In this document: piece after piece, positions 55,101 through 63,635 of the stretch
How positions within the stretch are numbered: position 1 is the first letter of the stretch
Layout: every line of letters begins with the position of its first letter
Assembly: GCA_036785325.1 (NCBI GenBank)
Contig: JAXIVH010000287.1
Span: 46,001 to 110,000 of the forward strand
Length of the DNA: 64,000 nucleotides
Origin: Urophycis tenuis
Taxonomy: Eukaryota > Chordata > Actinopteri > Gadiformes > Phycidae
Reading direction: 5' to 3'
Program-made: the position numbers and the translations under genes
The notes under the pieces: generated by a model
Told to the model about the DNA's origin: nothing
Seen by the model: the letters and a program-made list of their open reading frames with translations, nothing else
Database searches by the model: none

Positions 55101-56172
55101 TCTTGAATGACGTGATGCCGTCCGCATGAGCTATTTAAGGTAGGTGGGACTACCTGGTGCGGACGGACACGTTTCACCAGCCAATCGGGATTGGCGTAAT
55201 GAGATAAATGCTTCTGAGGTATGCAGCGGGGCGTGCATCCCATAGTGAGACATCTCACTCATATTACTCAGAGAACCGGGGTTATGTAAATAACCTAAAG
55301 TTATTAGGTGTTGAAAACGGTTTACATGATCTGAGTTGTGAATACTGCAAACGTCGCCAGGTTCAGTGTCGAGGAAGAAGAGAAGAAGCACTTGATCAAG
55401 AGCTGCCAGGAAACTGGAATTGTGGAGGTGTTGCCGTACCATGAGTGTGACCACACGGACAGACCACATCCGCGCTATCTCAGGTGTCTGCTGCAGCTGC
55501 AGGTCCAGAACATCTCAGCCCGTTTCCCGGTTTTCGTAACTGGTAAGTGTCATGAATGTCCGTCGTGGCATTGAGGTTGTGATGTTTAAGGGTTTTACCC
55601 TTTCTGCCTTTTGAGCATGATGAATAGATAAATCGTGTCTTTTCATTTAACCTATAGTCCACACTGTATTTTTATAACGCATGCACAGCCTTCTGCACCC
55701 ATTTTTTGCTGCTGTTTCAGTTCACTTTTTTTTAAATCCTGTTAAACATTTAAAAAGGGTTGAGTTGGCTGAAAGTGAAACCCCTGTGTAGGTGCAAGTG
55801 CCTTTTAACCACATTTACAACAAAGATCAGTTAACCATACCTGCTCTTGTGCGTCCACTACTTTTGTAATTTATTTATTATGTAAACAATGTAACCATTT
55901 TTTTAAAATGCATTTTATTAAGGCGCAGGCATGTTGCTTAAAGATGTCTACAGGTAGACTGTAGAATTGGGGTTTGAACCCAGAACCTTTCTGGGAGTCA
56001 AACACTGACCAATCTTGTATCATAATATAAACATTATTTTTCCCACTCAACAGATCAAACTTATACAACGGAGGACGCTACATTTGGAAGACATGGGATT
56101 TTAACAATGAATATTAACTCTCTGCTGACTGTAATTGAAAGTGAAAAATTTTCTCCAAGTACCAGTATTTAA
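34200..56172 (+). CDS. tasor2: TASOR2, paralogue of the HUSH subunit TASOR (22 exons)
   Basis: TASOR proteins scaffold HUSH-type chromatin-silencing complexes in the nucleus. Exons: 34200-34236, 34633-34778, 35457-35552, 35653-35725, 36488-36579, 36982-37119, 37423-37562, 37677-37693, 37827-37926, 38039-38133, 38243-38346, 38440-38512, 38626-38697, 38790-40721, 41054-41759, 41900-42323, 42527-47161, 47553-47681, 47816-47969, 49170-49275, 55361-55542, 56054-56172; phases agree, 3189 aa. The N-terminal pseudo-PARP region (DUF3715) shows FRANRREAGYSEEEL, YGFLLFDD, GVYIARYSDCLAPDHWY and GFIVIIRLTK. LPPVVKVDQAVSMVTLRQF follows near residue 290. Exons 14-17 are mostly disordered, with an AT-hook PRGRPKG near 664, WNFAVRDNGEEAQLIIHMWI near 1275, and in-frame tandem repeats at about 1700-2490. 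The conserved C-terminus includes FRFYILMTSEDPFF, GIVEVLPYHECD and VQNISARFPVFVT. Called TASOR2 rather than TASOR from its place after net1-asb13. Intron 19 holds a hAT element and intron 20 a DIRS element. Confidence 0.93.
34855..34912 (-). repeat. SINE-type 3' tail without tRNA head (tasor2 intron 2)
   Basis: Contains GTTTAGCAGACGCTTTTATC then CAAAGCGACTTACAA, the tail found in the three tRNA-derived SINE copies, but the A/B-box head is absent; the following 100 bp belong to a different repeat. Confidence 0.6.
36010..36183 (-). mobile_element. tRNA-derived SINE, copy 3 (tasor2 intron 4)
   Basis: Same family as 23099 and 26029, minus strand: GTTGCTCAGTGGGTAGAGCG head, B box GGCGGTTCAATCC, and tail AAACGCAGATGCTAAATGTC. 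It has more substitutions than the other two. Confidence 0.75.
43190..45740 (+). repeat. In-frame tandem repeats inside tasor2 exon 17
   Basis: An anchor TTACAGGATGGT(G/A)TTGT occurs at 43421, 44063, 44753 and 45239. Spacings of 642, 690 and 486 bp are all multiples of three. At protein level each unit repeats LQDGxVxExQxxVL, then (S/R)VVGCDHQE, ILA..AS, Q..DG.S, ...EN(C/S)GKVPIAENV and RCPRPT. Units 2 and 3 are the most alike. The repeats are acidic and look disordered. Confidence 0.9.
48039..49132 (+). mobile_element. Non-autonomous hAT transposon with 8-bp target duplication (tasor2 intron 19)
   Basis: Element ends are TAGGGATGCACCGATA on the left and GCTGCATCCCTA on the right (inverted), and it is flanked by an exact 8-bp direct repeat ACCCATAT at 48031-48038 and 49133-49140. 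Eight-base duplications and TAGGG ends are hallmarks of the hAT superfamily. Both ends contain several CGATACCGATAC-type subterminal repeats, likely transposase-binding sites. At 1.09 kb it is an internal deletion derivative. Confidence 0.9.
48501..48719 (+). pseudogene. hAT transposase N-terminal remnant
   Basis: A 72-codon frame with ITEALTHFIALNDQPLSVVD, NVGFRRLFKVLEP and YEIPSRLYITDVMLPKVYDK, the conserved segment after the BED zinc finger in hAT and ZBED proteins. It ends in a stop; the zinc finger, catalytic core and dimerisation domain are missing. Confidence 0.8.
49488..49655 (+). repeat. DIRS left inverted terminal repeat
   Basis: Begins GATGTCTCACTATGGGATGC and matches the reverse complement of 55081-55254 almost throughout; the right copy has about 6 extra bases (CTTATC). 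Confidence 0.92.
49965..51503 (+). CDS. DIRS ORF1, gag-like protein
   Basis: First ATG of the frame is at 49965, giving 512 aa. The N-terminus has a Cys/His-rich segment (CRCGNKISSKDPHQVCSGCL, EHARLAIE, CQHCAVF) resembling the small zinc-binding start of fish DIRS ORF1 proteins. An acidic stretch (EEDDEDDIFIALARA) and a region near residue 200 (DICK-type: MLDVCKRAAARLDIPWP) follow, ending in a Pro/Lys-rich tail. The frame is open throughout, so this ORF seems intact. Expected to be the structural/nucleic-acid-binding protein of the element. It ends 21 bp before the ATG of ORF2. Confidence 0.75.
   Translation: MEDKAPHTRGLGNSAARPCRCGNKISSKDPHQVCSGCLGLEHARLAIEVPGSCQHCAVFTVKSLRRRLARQASLSGQDPYLSPDGAAVGDGEETGVVAVAVPEASASWGSQLSLAADPPLEEDVLELDYGDDEDATSEPLISEEDDEDDIFIALARAAQPSASVASRDGDKGSTPVSPLPSMDMLDVCKRAAARLDIPWPVVVAETTRSRYEGKKLPLARSASKQLLPVFPELLDEVVRSWSDRPYSSRSPIPGASSLDCEAMESLGLLRMPPMEPLVAAHLHPRLSTVSSRSPSLPSKYDRFQSTMTEKAYKAVALSARALNVLSLLTAYQAELCEDFGQAQDPATWEEIPVITDMCLRVQRCAVRATGKALGNMVLQERARWLNLANLSDRERDDVLDMPIVPGGIFGSALDSMQRRCEAKKKEDEALRLCLPRKPPAPSPPAQRKSFPQAGPQGSQFKIPRQPKLQPAPAPLPSSRPSWPKKSSAPVATPPAQPAQATYSQARKKKRAA
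51525..53888 (+). CDS. DIRS ORF2, reverse transcriptase-RNase H
   Basis: 787 aa from the ATG at 51525 (the true start may be downstream; the first 200 residues are Arg/Pro-rich and poorly characteristic). RT motifs in order: FYSRYFLVPKRGGSGIRPIL, DLRALNKYL, FTSVDLKDAYFHIP, YRVLPFGLSLSPRVF, TYLDDWLLLA (catalytic YLDD), GFVINAEKSRLSP and FLGLFLDS. RNase H follows: VVTTDASLTGWGG, LELSAVFLSLKRF, VRTDNTTTVAYINRQGG and HVPGVLNTGADLLSR. The stretch VDLFASRDNAQCALFYSL after it is common to DIRS polyproteins. The frame is intact and overlaps the start of the recombinase ORF by 25 bases. Confidence 0.88.
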   Translation: MQLDVPRSPAPPVPRWSVHPEAHHAPVSRLPRTVPERTGRNGQSRQEGSAVAPLSCSKARPSTQMFVLINHVPLPHPGQRPRAQLIRDKHAKMNINSVVATPAVPPRGKATAFPGTGNVRTPPLRCPPRQNRSAAPGGRVTFPPGEVATAPRLGPLMVGGLRCVSTLSPRWERWAALAASSWVVRTIARGYRLQFAAVPPLFAGLIHSQAQGESARVLQEEILSLLNKGAICVVPPAQCQSGFYSRYFLVPKRGGSGIRPILDLRALNKYLRKYKFRMLTHASLLRLVRQGDWFTSVDLKDAYFHIPMYPPHRKYLRFAFQGTCYEYRVLPFGLSLSPRVFVRCTEAAIAPLRRQGIRLATYLDDWLLLAQSEQEARAHTRILVRHLSDLGFVINAEKSRLSPAQDIIFLGLFLDSVAFTARLSADRVKTFRACLALFHPGKSVQFRLCLRLLGLMASAILVVHLGRLHMREFQLWVASCGLDPVRHGARRVLVTPGCARALRHWRVPSFLTHGVPMGSVLSRKVVTTDASLTGWGGIYEGRSVRGLWSADLQRSHINFLELSAVFLSLKRFLPSLIGHHVLVRTDNTTTVAYINRQGGLRSRQLHVLARRLILWSCGRLLSLRATHVPGVLNTGADLLSRGGPIYGEWTLHPEIVDQIWARFGRATVDLFASRDNAQCALFYSLRSMNAPLGVDALAHAWPRERLYAFPPLALIPPTLFRVREYGHELILIAPHWPAMHWLAEIYQLLCAQPWQLPLRRDLLSQGGGAVFHPHPERLALWAWPLSG
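53864..54889 (+). pseudogene. DIRS tyrosine recombinase, interrupted by one TGA
   Basis: Frame from ATG 53864 (MGLAPEWLNL) to the stop at 54887-54889, with a single in-frame TGA at 54077-54079. The N-terminal core-binding part (STRSLYDCKWRVFEGWC, VILSFLQDL) is upstream of the stop, and the catalytic domain is downstream: ASAKRVSDIHAL (first Arg), RAHSTRGLATSWAL (His-x-x-Arg box) and FVRFYMLDV (Tyr nucleophile). This enzyme integrates the circular DNA intermediate. The stop would prevent a full-length protein unless read through, so the copy is probably not autonomous. Confidence 0.85.
54962..55058 (+). repeat. DIRS internal complementary region
   Basis: 54962-55003 is the reverse complement of the left terminus and 55004-55058 that of the right terminus, joined at AAC|TTT. 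This layout serves as the template for completing the element ends during replication in DIRS elements. Confidence 0.92.
55081..55254 (-). repeat. DIRS right inverted terminal repeat
   Basis: Reverse complement of 49488-49655, ending in GCATCCCATAGTGAGACATC. Confidence 0.92.
55930..56035 (-). mobile_element. Degenerate tRNA-derived SINE piece (tasor2 intron 21)
   Basis: Minus-strand GACTCCCAGAAAGGTTCTGG then GTTCAAACCCC forms a B-box-like core shared with the copy at 29868. It lies just before the last tasor2 exon. Confidence 0.4.
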
Positions 56173-56668
56173 AACTCTCAGTCATGGCTACGTCAATGTA
56201 CATGCAAATAACCTTCTTAAAATGTTTAAAAACTATACCTAAACTACAATACCTCACGGTTACTACTTCTACTTACTTGACATACTAGAGATAATTCTAG
56301 TCTGTACATGTTTTGAACAAGCTTCCAGACAGGGAGTGTATATTTTGTTTTTTGTATGATGATTATAGTTGATGATGAACTTGTACAAATCAATTATGTA
56401 AATGAATTGCTGCATTTCTATTTCTATTTCCAACCAAATCTGCAAGCTAATTTAGTGTTGTCATTGACCTTGGTCCCTGGCTCTCTCCTACCTCCTTCAC
56501 CAGGGATCAGCTATTGGCTGGTTCAGGTAGAAGTACAAAGATAACACCTGGCTATAGGCCACTGTGTTCTTTTCAAGAAGCTCATTGTACCAACAAGAAA
56601 GAACACTGAAATGGCTTGCCGTGTGCGGGAAAAGCATCTTATTTCTGTATCGTCTGCCATGACTGATG

Positions 56669-56674
56669 AATAAA
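56669..56674 (+). terminator. tasor2 polyadenylation signal
   Basis: AATAAA about 500 bp after the stop codon, the first clear signal downstream. Confidence 0.55.
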
Positions 56675-57844
56675 CCAGAATTGTATTTTTGCATTCAACG
56701 GCTTTCTGGTATGGCGTAGATCTATCTCATGAGTATTGTTTATACCCAGGAATGTTACGTTGGGCTTTTGCCACCACATGGTCAGAAATGCATGGGGCTT
56801 GAGCCTGGGCTAAAGCTGCTATTCTAAAGATGAAGGTTATGGAAGGTAAGGCCATGCTGGCTACTTATAGTTACGCTTCAGATCTGGTACCAGTCTGAGG
56901 TGGAAGCGGGTTCAAACCTGTGGTGAGCATACATCCCGTGTACCTATTTAGATGACAAGCTGACGAGAAGGTCAATGTGAAAACGTTCCACGTTGTTAGT
57001 TTCTCACTTCGTGTCTTCACATGTGATTTGGTAAGAATAGGCCAACATAAAATAGATCACACATACATCAACACATAAATCAAATCTTTATTTAAACAGC
57101 CTGTGGTAAATGAGAGAATCACAGCTGGCTGTGAGTGACAATATTGTGTGTTTTTTTTTTTTTATAAATCATGTGTACTTTGGTTAATAAAACCTTGTTT
57201 TTCTGCCTCATGTCTGCCTTAGATTGTCCTGAAACATATACACTAAAAATTGCCTATGCACTATAATGCCCAAAGCACGACCAAATCTTACTTAGGTGGG
57301 CGGAAAACAACAACCAACTGTTTGGGGTGGGATGGAATTTGAGCCCACTTCTTCCACGCTGATCGCGAAGATCCACGGTTTCAAAACGGCTGCACTACCT
57401 GCCGGTCACACACAGTCAGCGCAGGCGGACGAGCAGCAACACGTGTTTACGGAACAGTGGCTGGCCTGTTGAATTAAACTGATTATCTTTTGTCATTTAG
57501 CCATTGGGTCAATTCGATGTATTTGTTGTTTCGCGTTTTAAGTGATCAAATCAAATAGACAGGTGTTAAATAGCCTAATGCATAACACAAACCATACAAT
57601 GAGTAAATTAGTATAAATTACTTAATGTTGACAATCATAACCATAGAAAATTATGGTGAGATAGGATACGTCGAGAACATTTGATTTAGCTTAGATTACA
57701 TTTAGTCTCATTGGCCCCACAGGCCCACGTCCAGAGCCGCAGCTCTCTAGGGGGCGATGTACAACTTCCCAAAAATGTATGTCTTCCTTTCAGCGGTGGT
57801 AAGCAAAATCCAAACTAAAAAAACAAAAACACTTCCGCTATATT

Positions 57845-57960
57845 TATATGACGATAGATGACACTTTATTGATCCCCATATGATAATGCACATGTTGCAG
57901 CAGCATCGGTAACAAATTCACAAGATTACAGTGAGTATTGCTTAATTTCATACAATATTC
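57845..57960 (-). repeat. LINE-type 3' tail (minus strand)
   Basis: On the minus strand CATATGGGGATCAATAAAGT is followed by GTCATCTATCGTCATATA, the LINE tail signature with a degenerate ATCT repeat. Confidence 0.55.
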
Positions 57961-58133
57961 AACATTTTTGACAATACTTTCTTCTTTCCTTTTAAAAAAA
58001 TTAAATATAAAAACTTCACTGCGCAAAGTCAGCGCTTGATGACTTTCTCGAGCAGTCCGGACTCCAGCGGGCCGACGCGCACGTTCTGCGCATGTCAACC
58101 CGACGCTCCGGGGATGGGTCTGTCGACGAAGTC

Positions 58134-58144
58134 AAGATGGCGGC
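58134..58144 (+). promoter_or_regulatory. YY1-like site in the taf3 promoter
   Basis: AAGATGGCGGC matches the YY1 consensus often found near TATA-less housekeeping-gene starts. It is about 160 bp before the taf3 ATG. Confidence 0.5.
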
Positions 58145-58302
58145 CCTGGCAAAAGCGCCAATACATTTACTAAAATAGACGCGAAATTGTACTATTAAAT
58201 CGCGATTTCACGAACCCGATGCGGGTTCCCCGTCCCGTGAATACCGGAAGCATGTTTTGGAACGCGAAGTAACTGGGGATAGGACCGCGACGAGTCAGCG
58301 AG

Positions 58303-59827
58303 ATGTGCGAGAGCTATGCCCGCTCGCTGCTGCGTGTCTCGGTGGCGCAGATCTGCCAGGCGCTGGGCTGGGACGCGGTGCAGCTTACCGCCTGCGACCT
58401 GCTGTCCGACGTCCTGCATCGATATATCCAGCAGCTGGCCAAGGGGTGCCATCGATACTCCGAGCTCTGTAAGTGAACGTTGCGGGTATGTGTGGGTGTG
58501 TTAACCAAGTGACGGAATATAGCCGAGCTTGTTGTTTTTATCCACGATCCCGTCCCGCTCTCGGACCAGCGCCCCTGCAGGCGAGGCCTGGTAGTGACCG
58601 GAGATAGGTTGTCAAAAAGTACAGGAGCTTTGCTCTGCCCGCGTTTTTATCAATGCACTGGTGGTTGATATGCACATTATTGGAGATAAGTAGCCAGTAT
58701 TATCATGGTACCTCTCATTGCAAGTCTGCATTAAAAATTATCATTATTTAACTTGTATTTGAACCTCCCTGATAAGTTCATCACAAATACAATGACCACA
58801 TCCTTATTTTCATTAGGAAGAAACAAACTTTAAACAGGTTTACTATTGATATTCTATTATATTCCCAATAAGCATAGTGCTGGACTAGATGCTGGACCTG
58901 TCTTTCATGTAGTTGGTACTTGTGCACCTGTCAGATGGCCGGACGGATCCAGCGCTGGACGATGTGGGCCAGGCCTTCAGGCTACTGGGGGTCAGCCTGA
59001 GTGAGCTGGAAGACTACGTGAACAACCTGGAGCCTGTGAGCTTTGCCCACCAGACTCCTCTGTTTCCTGTCACCAAGAACAACGTCCTACAGTTTCCTCA
59101 GCCTGGAGCCCGAGATGCCGAGGAGAGGAAGGAGCACATCCCCGACTACCTGCCTCCTCTGGTCTCCTTGCAGGAGGGTAGGTTCATACTTTCCCACTCA
59201 CCAACGTATTTATTAGGATTGGCCACTCTGGATGTGTCCTTTTTACCCTATGAACAGACACCCCTCGTTAACCTTCTACTATGAGAAGGCCATTCAATAC
59301 TCATTTCTGCCCAGAAGTGATTATATAATTTGTAATTATTCTCAAGATGGTATATAACTGATACAGTATATATTTAGTTAGTTATTTTCTGTAGCTTAGT
59401 AGTCATCATATCAAGACCCCAGACGTGTATTTGGCAATACGTGCACTCAAAGCGGTCATCGAAGTGTTGAACGAAAAGTGGCAGTGTTCTTATGGATGCC
59501 CAACACTTTATCTTCAAGTGTATCTTGCCAGAAATCCGTCTTCTGTTGACTTTGGAGATGCACATATATCCTCTCTAGCTCATTGTGCCCTGTGTAACAG
59601 ATGATAATTTCATGCCGCCGGTTGGCTGTAAATCATTTTACGGCATAATTTAGGCAAAATGAAATGATGTGATCGTCCTTCATAGGATAGGTTATATAGA
59701 TGGTATCAACCAGCTCTATAACTCAATAGTGACTGTTGATCATTGATCATTGAGTTTTATTGTCAACAAAGGCTATTGTAACGAGAGAACACTAAGAGTA
59801 CCATCAAATCTAATCCAAAACATGCAT

Positions 59828-59866
<39 letters not shown>

Positions 59867-62800
59867 CGGAGATGGGGTTAAATGCTTGCATCACCCGGGC
59901 CTCTCGTGTTCCCCGCTTTATCCCCTGACGCTCTCTTGTTTGTTCGGTGCAGAAGAGGAAGAGGAGGAGGTCCCCCCGGACATGGGCACCTCGGCCGAAG
60001 CCATGCAGGTGCCCCTGGACGAGGAAGACGAGGAGCTGGAGGACGACGAGGCGGTGAACGACGAGAACCACCCGCTGAAGAGGCACCTGGACAGTCCCGA
60101 CGCCGCCATGGGCATGATGCCGACCTCCAAGAGGCCCCGCATGCACCCGGGCCTCAGCCCCGAGTGGGGCGTGGAGCCCCGGGAGCCCCTCACCTCCCTC
60201 AACCCCCAGCGCCTGCCCCCCGGCGTGCTCGCCTCCCACGACAGCCTGGGCTCCCTGTCCCCGGAGACCCCCGCCGGAGCCCCGCCCTCCTTCAGACCGC
60301 TGCCCGCGCTGCCCCGACACTCCGACCACAAGTCCCACGGCGCCCCCGCCAGAAAGGCCAAGGGCTCGTCCCCGGGCCGGCAAAGGACTAAGTCCCCCAA
60401 GGGGGTTAACTCGGTGGCGCTGGCGGGGGGCGCGCTCTGCTCTCCCAAGTCCTCCAAGGAGAGAAAAAAGTCTCCGGGCCGGACCAAGAGCCCCAAGAGC
60501 CCCAAGATCGGCTCCTCCAAAGCGCCGCAGCCGCCCGCCAAGGCGGACGCCGTCGCCAAGCTGCCCCTGCTGGCGCTCAGCGAGAGGATGGGCAAGGAGA
60601 ACGTGCACCTGCACCAGAGCGCCGACGGCGGCGAGCCGGCCCACGGCAACCTGGAGAACCCGGAGCTGGACGACCAGGCCATCGACGACTCCATCGACGC
60701 CGTGATCGCCCAGGCCTGCGCCGAGCACGAGCCCGACCCGTTCGCCTTCTCCTCCGGCTCCGAGTCGGAGAGCAACGGCTTCTCCAGCCCGCGGCGGCTG
60801 ACCATCATGGAGCCGTCCACCCCCAAGCTCTCCCTCGGGACGCCCCTCACCGGGAAGGACACTTCCACGCCGCTCCACCTCCCCATGGTGGGCCCCGGCT
60901 GGACCATGGACGACTCCATCAACGAGGTGCTGCGGAAGGTCAACCAGGGCGGGCCGTCGGTGCCGTTGCAGCACAGCCAGGAGTACCTGTCGTCCGGGTC
61001 GCCCTCGCCGCCCACGCCCGAGCCCGCCCTCCTCAAGGCCCTGGAGGAGAAGAGCAAGGTGCCGCCGCCGCCGCCGGCCGACATCAAGAAGAAGCTGAAG
61101 AAGGAGCTGAAGACCAAGCTGAAGAAGAAGGAGAAGGACAAGCCCAAAGACAAGGAGCGGGCCAAGCTGAAGGACAAGAGCAAGGACAAGAGCCGGGATA
61201 AGAGCAAGGACTTCGCCAAGGAGGCCAAGCTGCCGTGGAAGGAGTTCGACGCCAAGGAGGAGGACCTGTTCCACCACCCGCGGGACTTCGACCCGACGGA
61301 GATCCTGCCCGCCAAGATCAAGTCCAAGGAGGCGGACGGCTCGGGCCGCAAGGAGAAGGAGAAACACAAGGACAAGAAGAAGGACAAGGAGCGCAGCAAG
61401 AAGGACAAGAGCAAGAGCAAGGACAAGGGCAAGGAGGAGAAGCCCAAGCTGTCGGCCCTGGCGCCGTTTGGGCTGGCCGACATGCCGCCGCTGTTCAGCC
61501 CCTCGGCCTGCCTGCGCCTCCCCTCCATGCTGCCCCCGCTGCCTCCTGTCCTGCAGGAGAAGGAGGCCAAGGGCAAGGAGAAGGACAAGAAGAAGGACAA
61601 GAAGGAGAAGAAGAAGAAGAAGGACAAGGAGAAGGAGCGCGAGAAGGCCAAGGAGAAGGAGCGTGAGAAGGAGGAGAAGAAGAAGGAGAAGGACAGGGAG
61701 AAGGAGAAGCGTGAGAAGGATAAGGTGAAGGAGAGGATCCGGCTGGAGAAGGTGAGTCCCGTCACATTTGTTGTAATATGTTCTGTAGTAATATGTAATA
61801 TGTTCTGTAGTAATATGTAATATGTTCTGTAGTAATATGTAATATGCTCTGTATGTAATATGTTCTGTGGGTGACATGTTCTGTTTTGCTTCCCAGGTGA
61901 AAGTGGATATTCCAACGTCTCTGCCTTCCCCGGTCATCCCCAGACTAACGCTGAGAGTGGGAGCTGGCCAGGACAAAATGTATGCATTCCATTTACATGG
62001 ACAGATGGGTTTCGCTACAGCATAGATCTACAGATATAGATACACATGAACTCTGCTAGCTCCACACCTGTGGCTCCAGGAACGCGTGTTCCCCCCGCAG
62101 AAGGGCCCTGGTCCTCGTTCTGGTCATGTGACGTCGTGTTTCTCTCTCTCCGTCCCACCACCAGCGTCATCAGCAAGGTGGTCCCCAGCGCAGAGCCCAA
62201 GATCCCTGCGCCGAAGACCCCCGCGCCGAAGACCCCCGCGCCCAAGTCGGTCCCTGCCGCCAGGCCCCGGTCTCCCCCTCCGCCTCCCCCGCCCCCCGTG
62301 GTGCTCCCTCCCCCGATGCTGCCACCCATCTCCCTGCTGTCGGCCGCCAGCACCCTCAAAACGCCGGTGCGCAGCGTGGTGACGGAGACCGTCAGCACCT
62401 ACGTGGTGAGCTCCAGGGCTTTTACTTTGAAATCGAAAACCCCCCCCTCCTTCGAACAGAGCAGGGCCGTCCTCTCATTTTGTGAGACGGGAGAAACGTG
62501 TCTTGTGTTTTGTGTCCCCCCTGAGCAAACCCCATGTTAACTGGATTATTGTTTGCCTTACTGCCTTGACTATGAATCTAACATTTAGAGCAATATGCTT
62601 TTCTTTTTTTTTTACCAGCTCTTTGTTATGAAACAACCCTATCTTCTCCTCACATACATAACAACTGTAATCACTTTTCTATTTCTAGATCCGAGACGAA
62701 TCTGGCAACCAGATCTGGATCTGTCCCGGATGCAACAAGCCAGACGACGGCAGTCCCATGATCGGCTGTGACGGATGCAATGATTGGTACCATTGGTAAG

Positions 62801-63635
62801 AGATTCACCTGGTTCTAACCATGTCAAACCATGATTCATTCATTCATAACGAACAGGATTCACAGTGCCATTAGTAAGAGATTCACCTGGTGCTAACCAT
62901 GTCAAACCATGATTCATTCATTCATAATGAACAGGATTCACAGTGCCATTAGTAAGAGATTCACCTGGTGCTAACCATGTCAAACCATGATTCATTCATT
63001 CATAATGAACAGGATTCACAGTGCCATTGGTAGGAGATTCACGTGGTGCTAACCATGTCAAATCATGATTCATTCATTCATTCATAACCTACATGTCAAA
63101 CCATGATTCATTCATTCATAACCAACAGGATTCATGGTGCCCTTGGTAAGAGATTCACACGGTGCTAACCTCAAACCATGATTCATTCATTCATTCATAA
63201 CAAACAGGATTCATGGTACCATTGGTAAGAGATTCACCTGATGCTAACGTCCAACCATGATTAATTAATTCATAACCAACAGCGTTCATGGTACCATTGG
63301 TCAGAGATTCATTCATTCATAACCGACAGGATTCATTCACCAGGGTCACACGATGAGCTGCCTCTGCCTGCCGTTTGTTCCCATGACATTTACGCGTTCA
63401 TGTACACCAGTACATGTGTGTCAGTACCTGTACTGTGTGTCAGTACAGCCAGAGGCCGGCGGGCTCCTCTCCCGCGGTGCCCCCCTGTAACCCCACCTCT
63501 GTACCCCCTGTCTCTTCCAGGCCCTGTGTCGGCATCCTGACCGCCCCCCCGGAGGATCAGCAGTGGTTCTGTGTCAAATGTGCCAGCAAGAAAAAAGACA
63601 AAAAACACAAGAAAAGGAAACACAAACTCCATTGA
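58303..63635 (+). CDS. taf3: Transcription initiation factor TFIID subunit 3 (7 exons)
   Basis: TAF3 pairs with TAF10 through a histone fold and anchors TFIID to H3K4me3 nucleosomes through its PHD finger. Exons: 58303-58468, 58935-59177, 59953-61751, 61897-61979, 62165-62405, 62689-62795, 63521-63635; phases agree, 917 aa (human 929). The N-terminal histone fold begins MCESYARSLLRVSVAQICQA and continues to RTDPALDDVGQAF and LEDYVNNLEPVSF, nearly as in human. The large exon 3 encodes an acidic stretch, SP-rich linkers (RTKSPKGVNS, GRTKSPKSPK), IDAVIAQACAEHEPDPF and a very long Lys/Glu/Asp region. A proline-rich segment and TPVRSVVTETVSTYV-like residues (here TPVRSVVTETVSTYVIRDE across the junction) lead to the PHD finger: QIWICPGCNKPDDG, MIGCDGCNDWYHW, then PCVGI and WFCVKCASKKKDKKHKKRKH. 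Exon 3 is extremely GC- and purine-rich, giving long antisense artefact ORFs. Confidence 0.96.
59828..59865. repeat. GT dinucleotide microsatellite, taf3 intron 2
   Basis: Seventeen GT units about 90 bp before the exon 3 acceptor. Confidence 0.92.
62785..63345 (+). repeat. Minisatellite of about 77 bp in the last taf3 intron, including the exon 6 donor
   Basis: Units open with a (G)GTAAGAGATTCACCTGGTGC-like sequence, then AACCATGTCAAACCATGATT, CATTCATTCATAA and ACAGGATTCA. Donor-like starts fall near 62796, 62873, 62950, 63028 and later variants up to about 63300. The first unit begins inside exon 6: 27 bases spanning the exon 6/intron 6 boundary (62785-62811) recur exactly at 63214-63240. 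Confidence 0.9.

Larger units (their letters stand above)
49463..55302 (+). mobile_element. DIRS-type tyrosine-recombinase retrotransposon (tasor2 intron 20)
   Basis: About 5.84 kb with three consecutive plus-strand ORFs (gag-like, RT/RNase H, tyrosine recombinase), inverted terminal repeats, and an internal complementary region at 54962-55058 in which 42 bases match the reverse complement of the left edge (49463-49504) and the next 55 match that of the right edge (55245-55299). The two halves meet at a GTT/AAC, and a GTT is present at each end of the element (49463 and 55300), as expected for DIRS integration at a GTT without target duplication. The empty site would read GAGTTATTGTTATTAGG. 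It is in the same direction as tasor2. Confidence 0.93.
56173..58302. other. tasor2 3' UTR and spacer to taf3
   Basis: Holds the tasor2 3' UTR, with AATAAA at 56669-56674 as the likely polyadenylation signal, then AT-rich sequence. At about 57290-57415 a minus-strand stretch has weak A/B-box-like motifs. The last 200 bp are GC-rich and form the taf3 promoter. Confidence 0.5.

Noticed and set aside
34200..56172. TASOR (FAM208A) instead of TASOR2
   Set aside because: Both share the pseudo-PARP and C-terminal blocks, but the gene directly follows net1 and asb13, the TASOR2 neighbourhood.
59763..61976. Antisense ORFs of 737 and 665 codons opposite taf3
   Set aside because: They mirror the GC- and purine-rich taf3 exon 3 and GT repeats; the Leu/Arg/Ser content is that expected from antisense Lys/Glu codons and there is no conserved domain.
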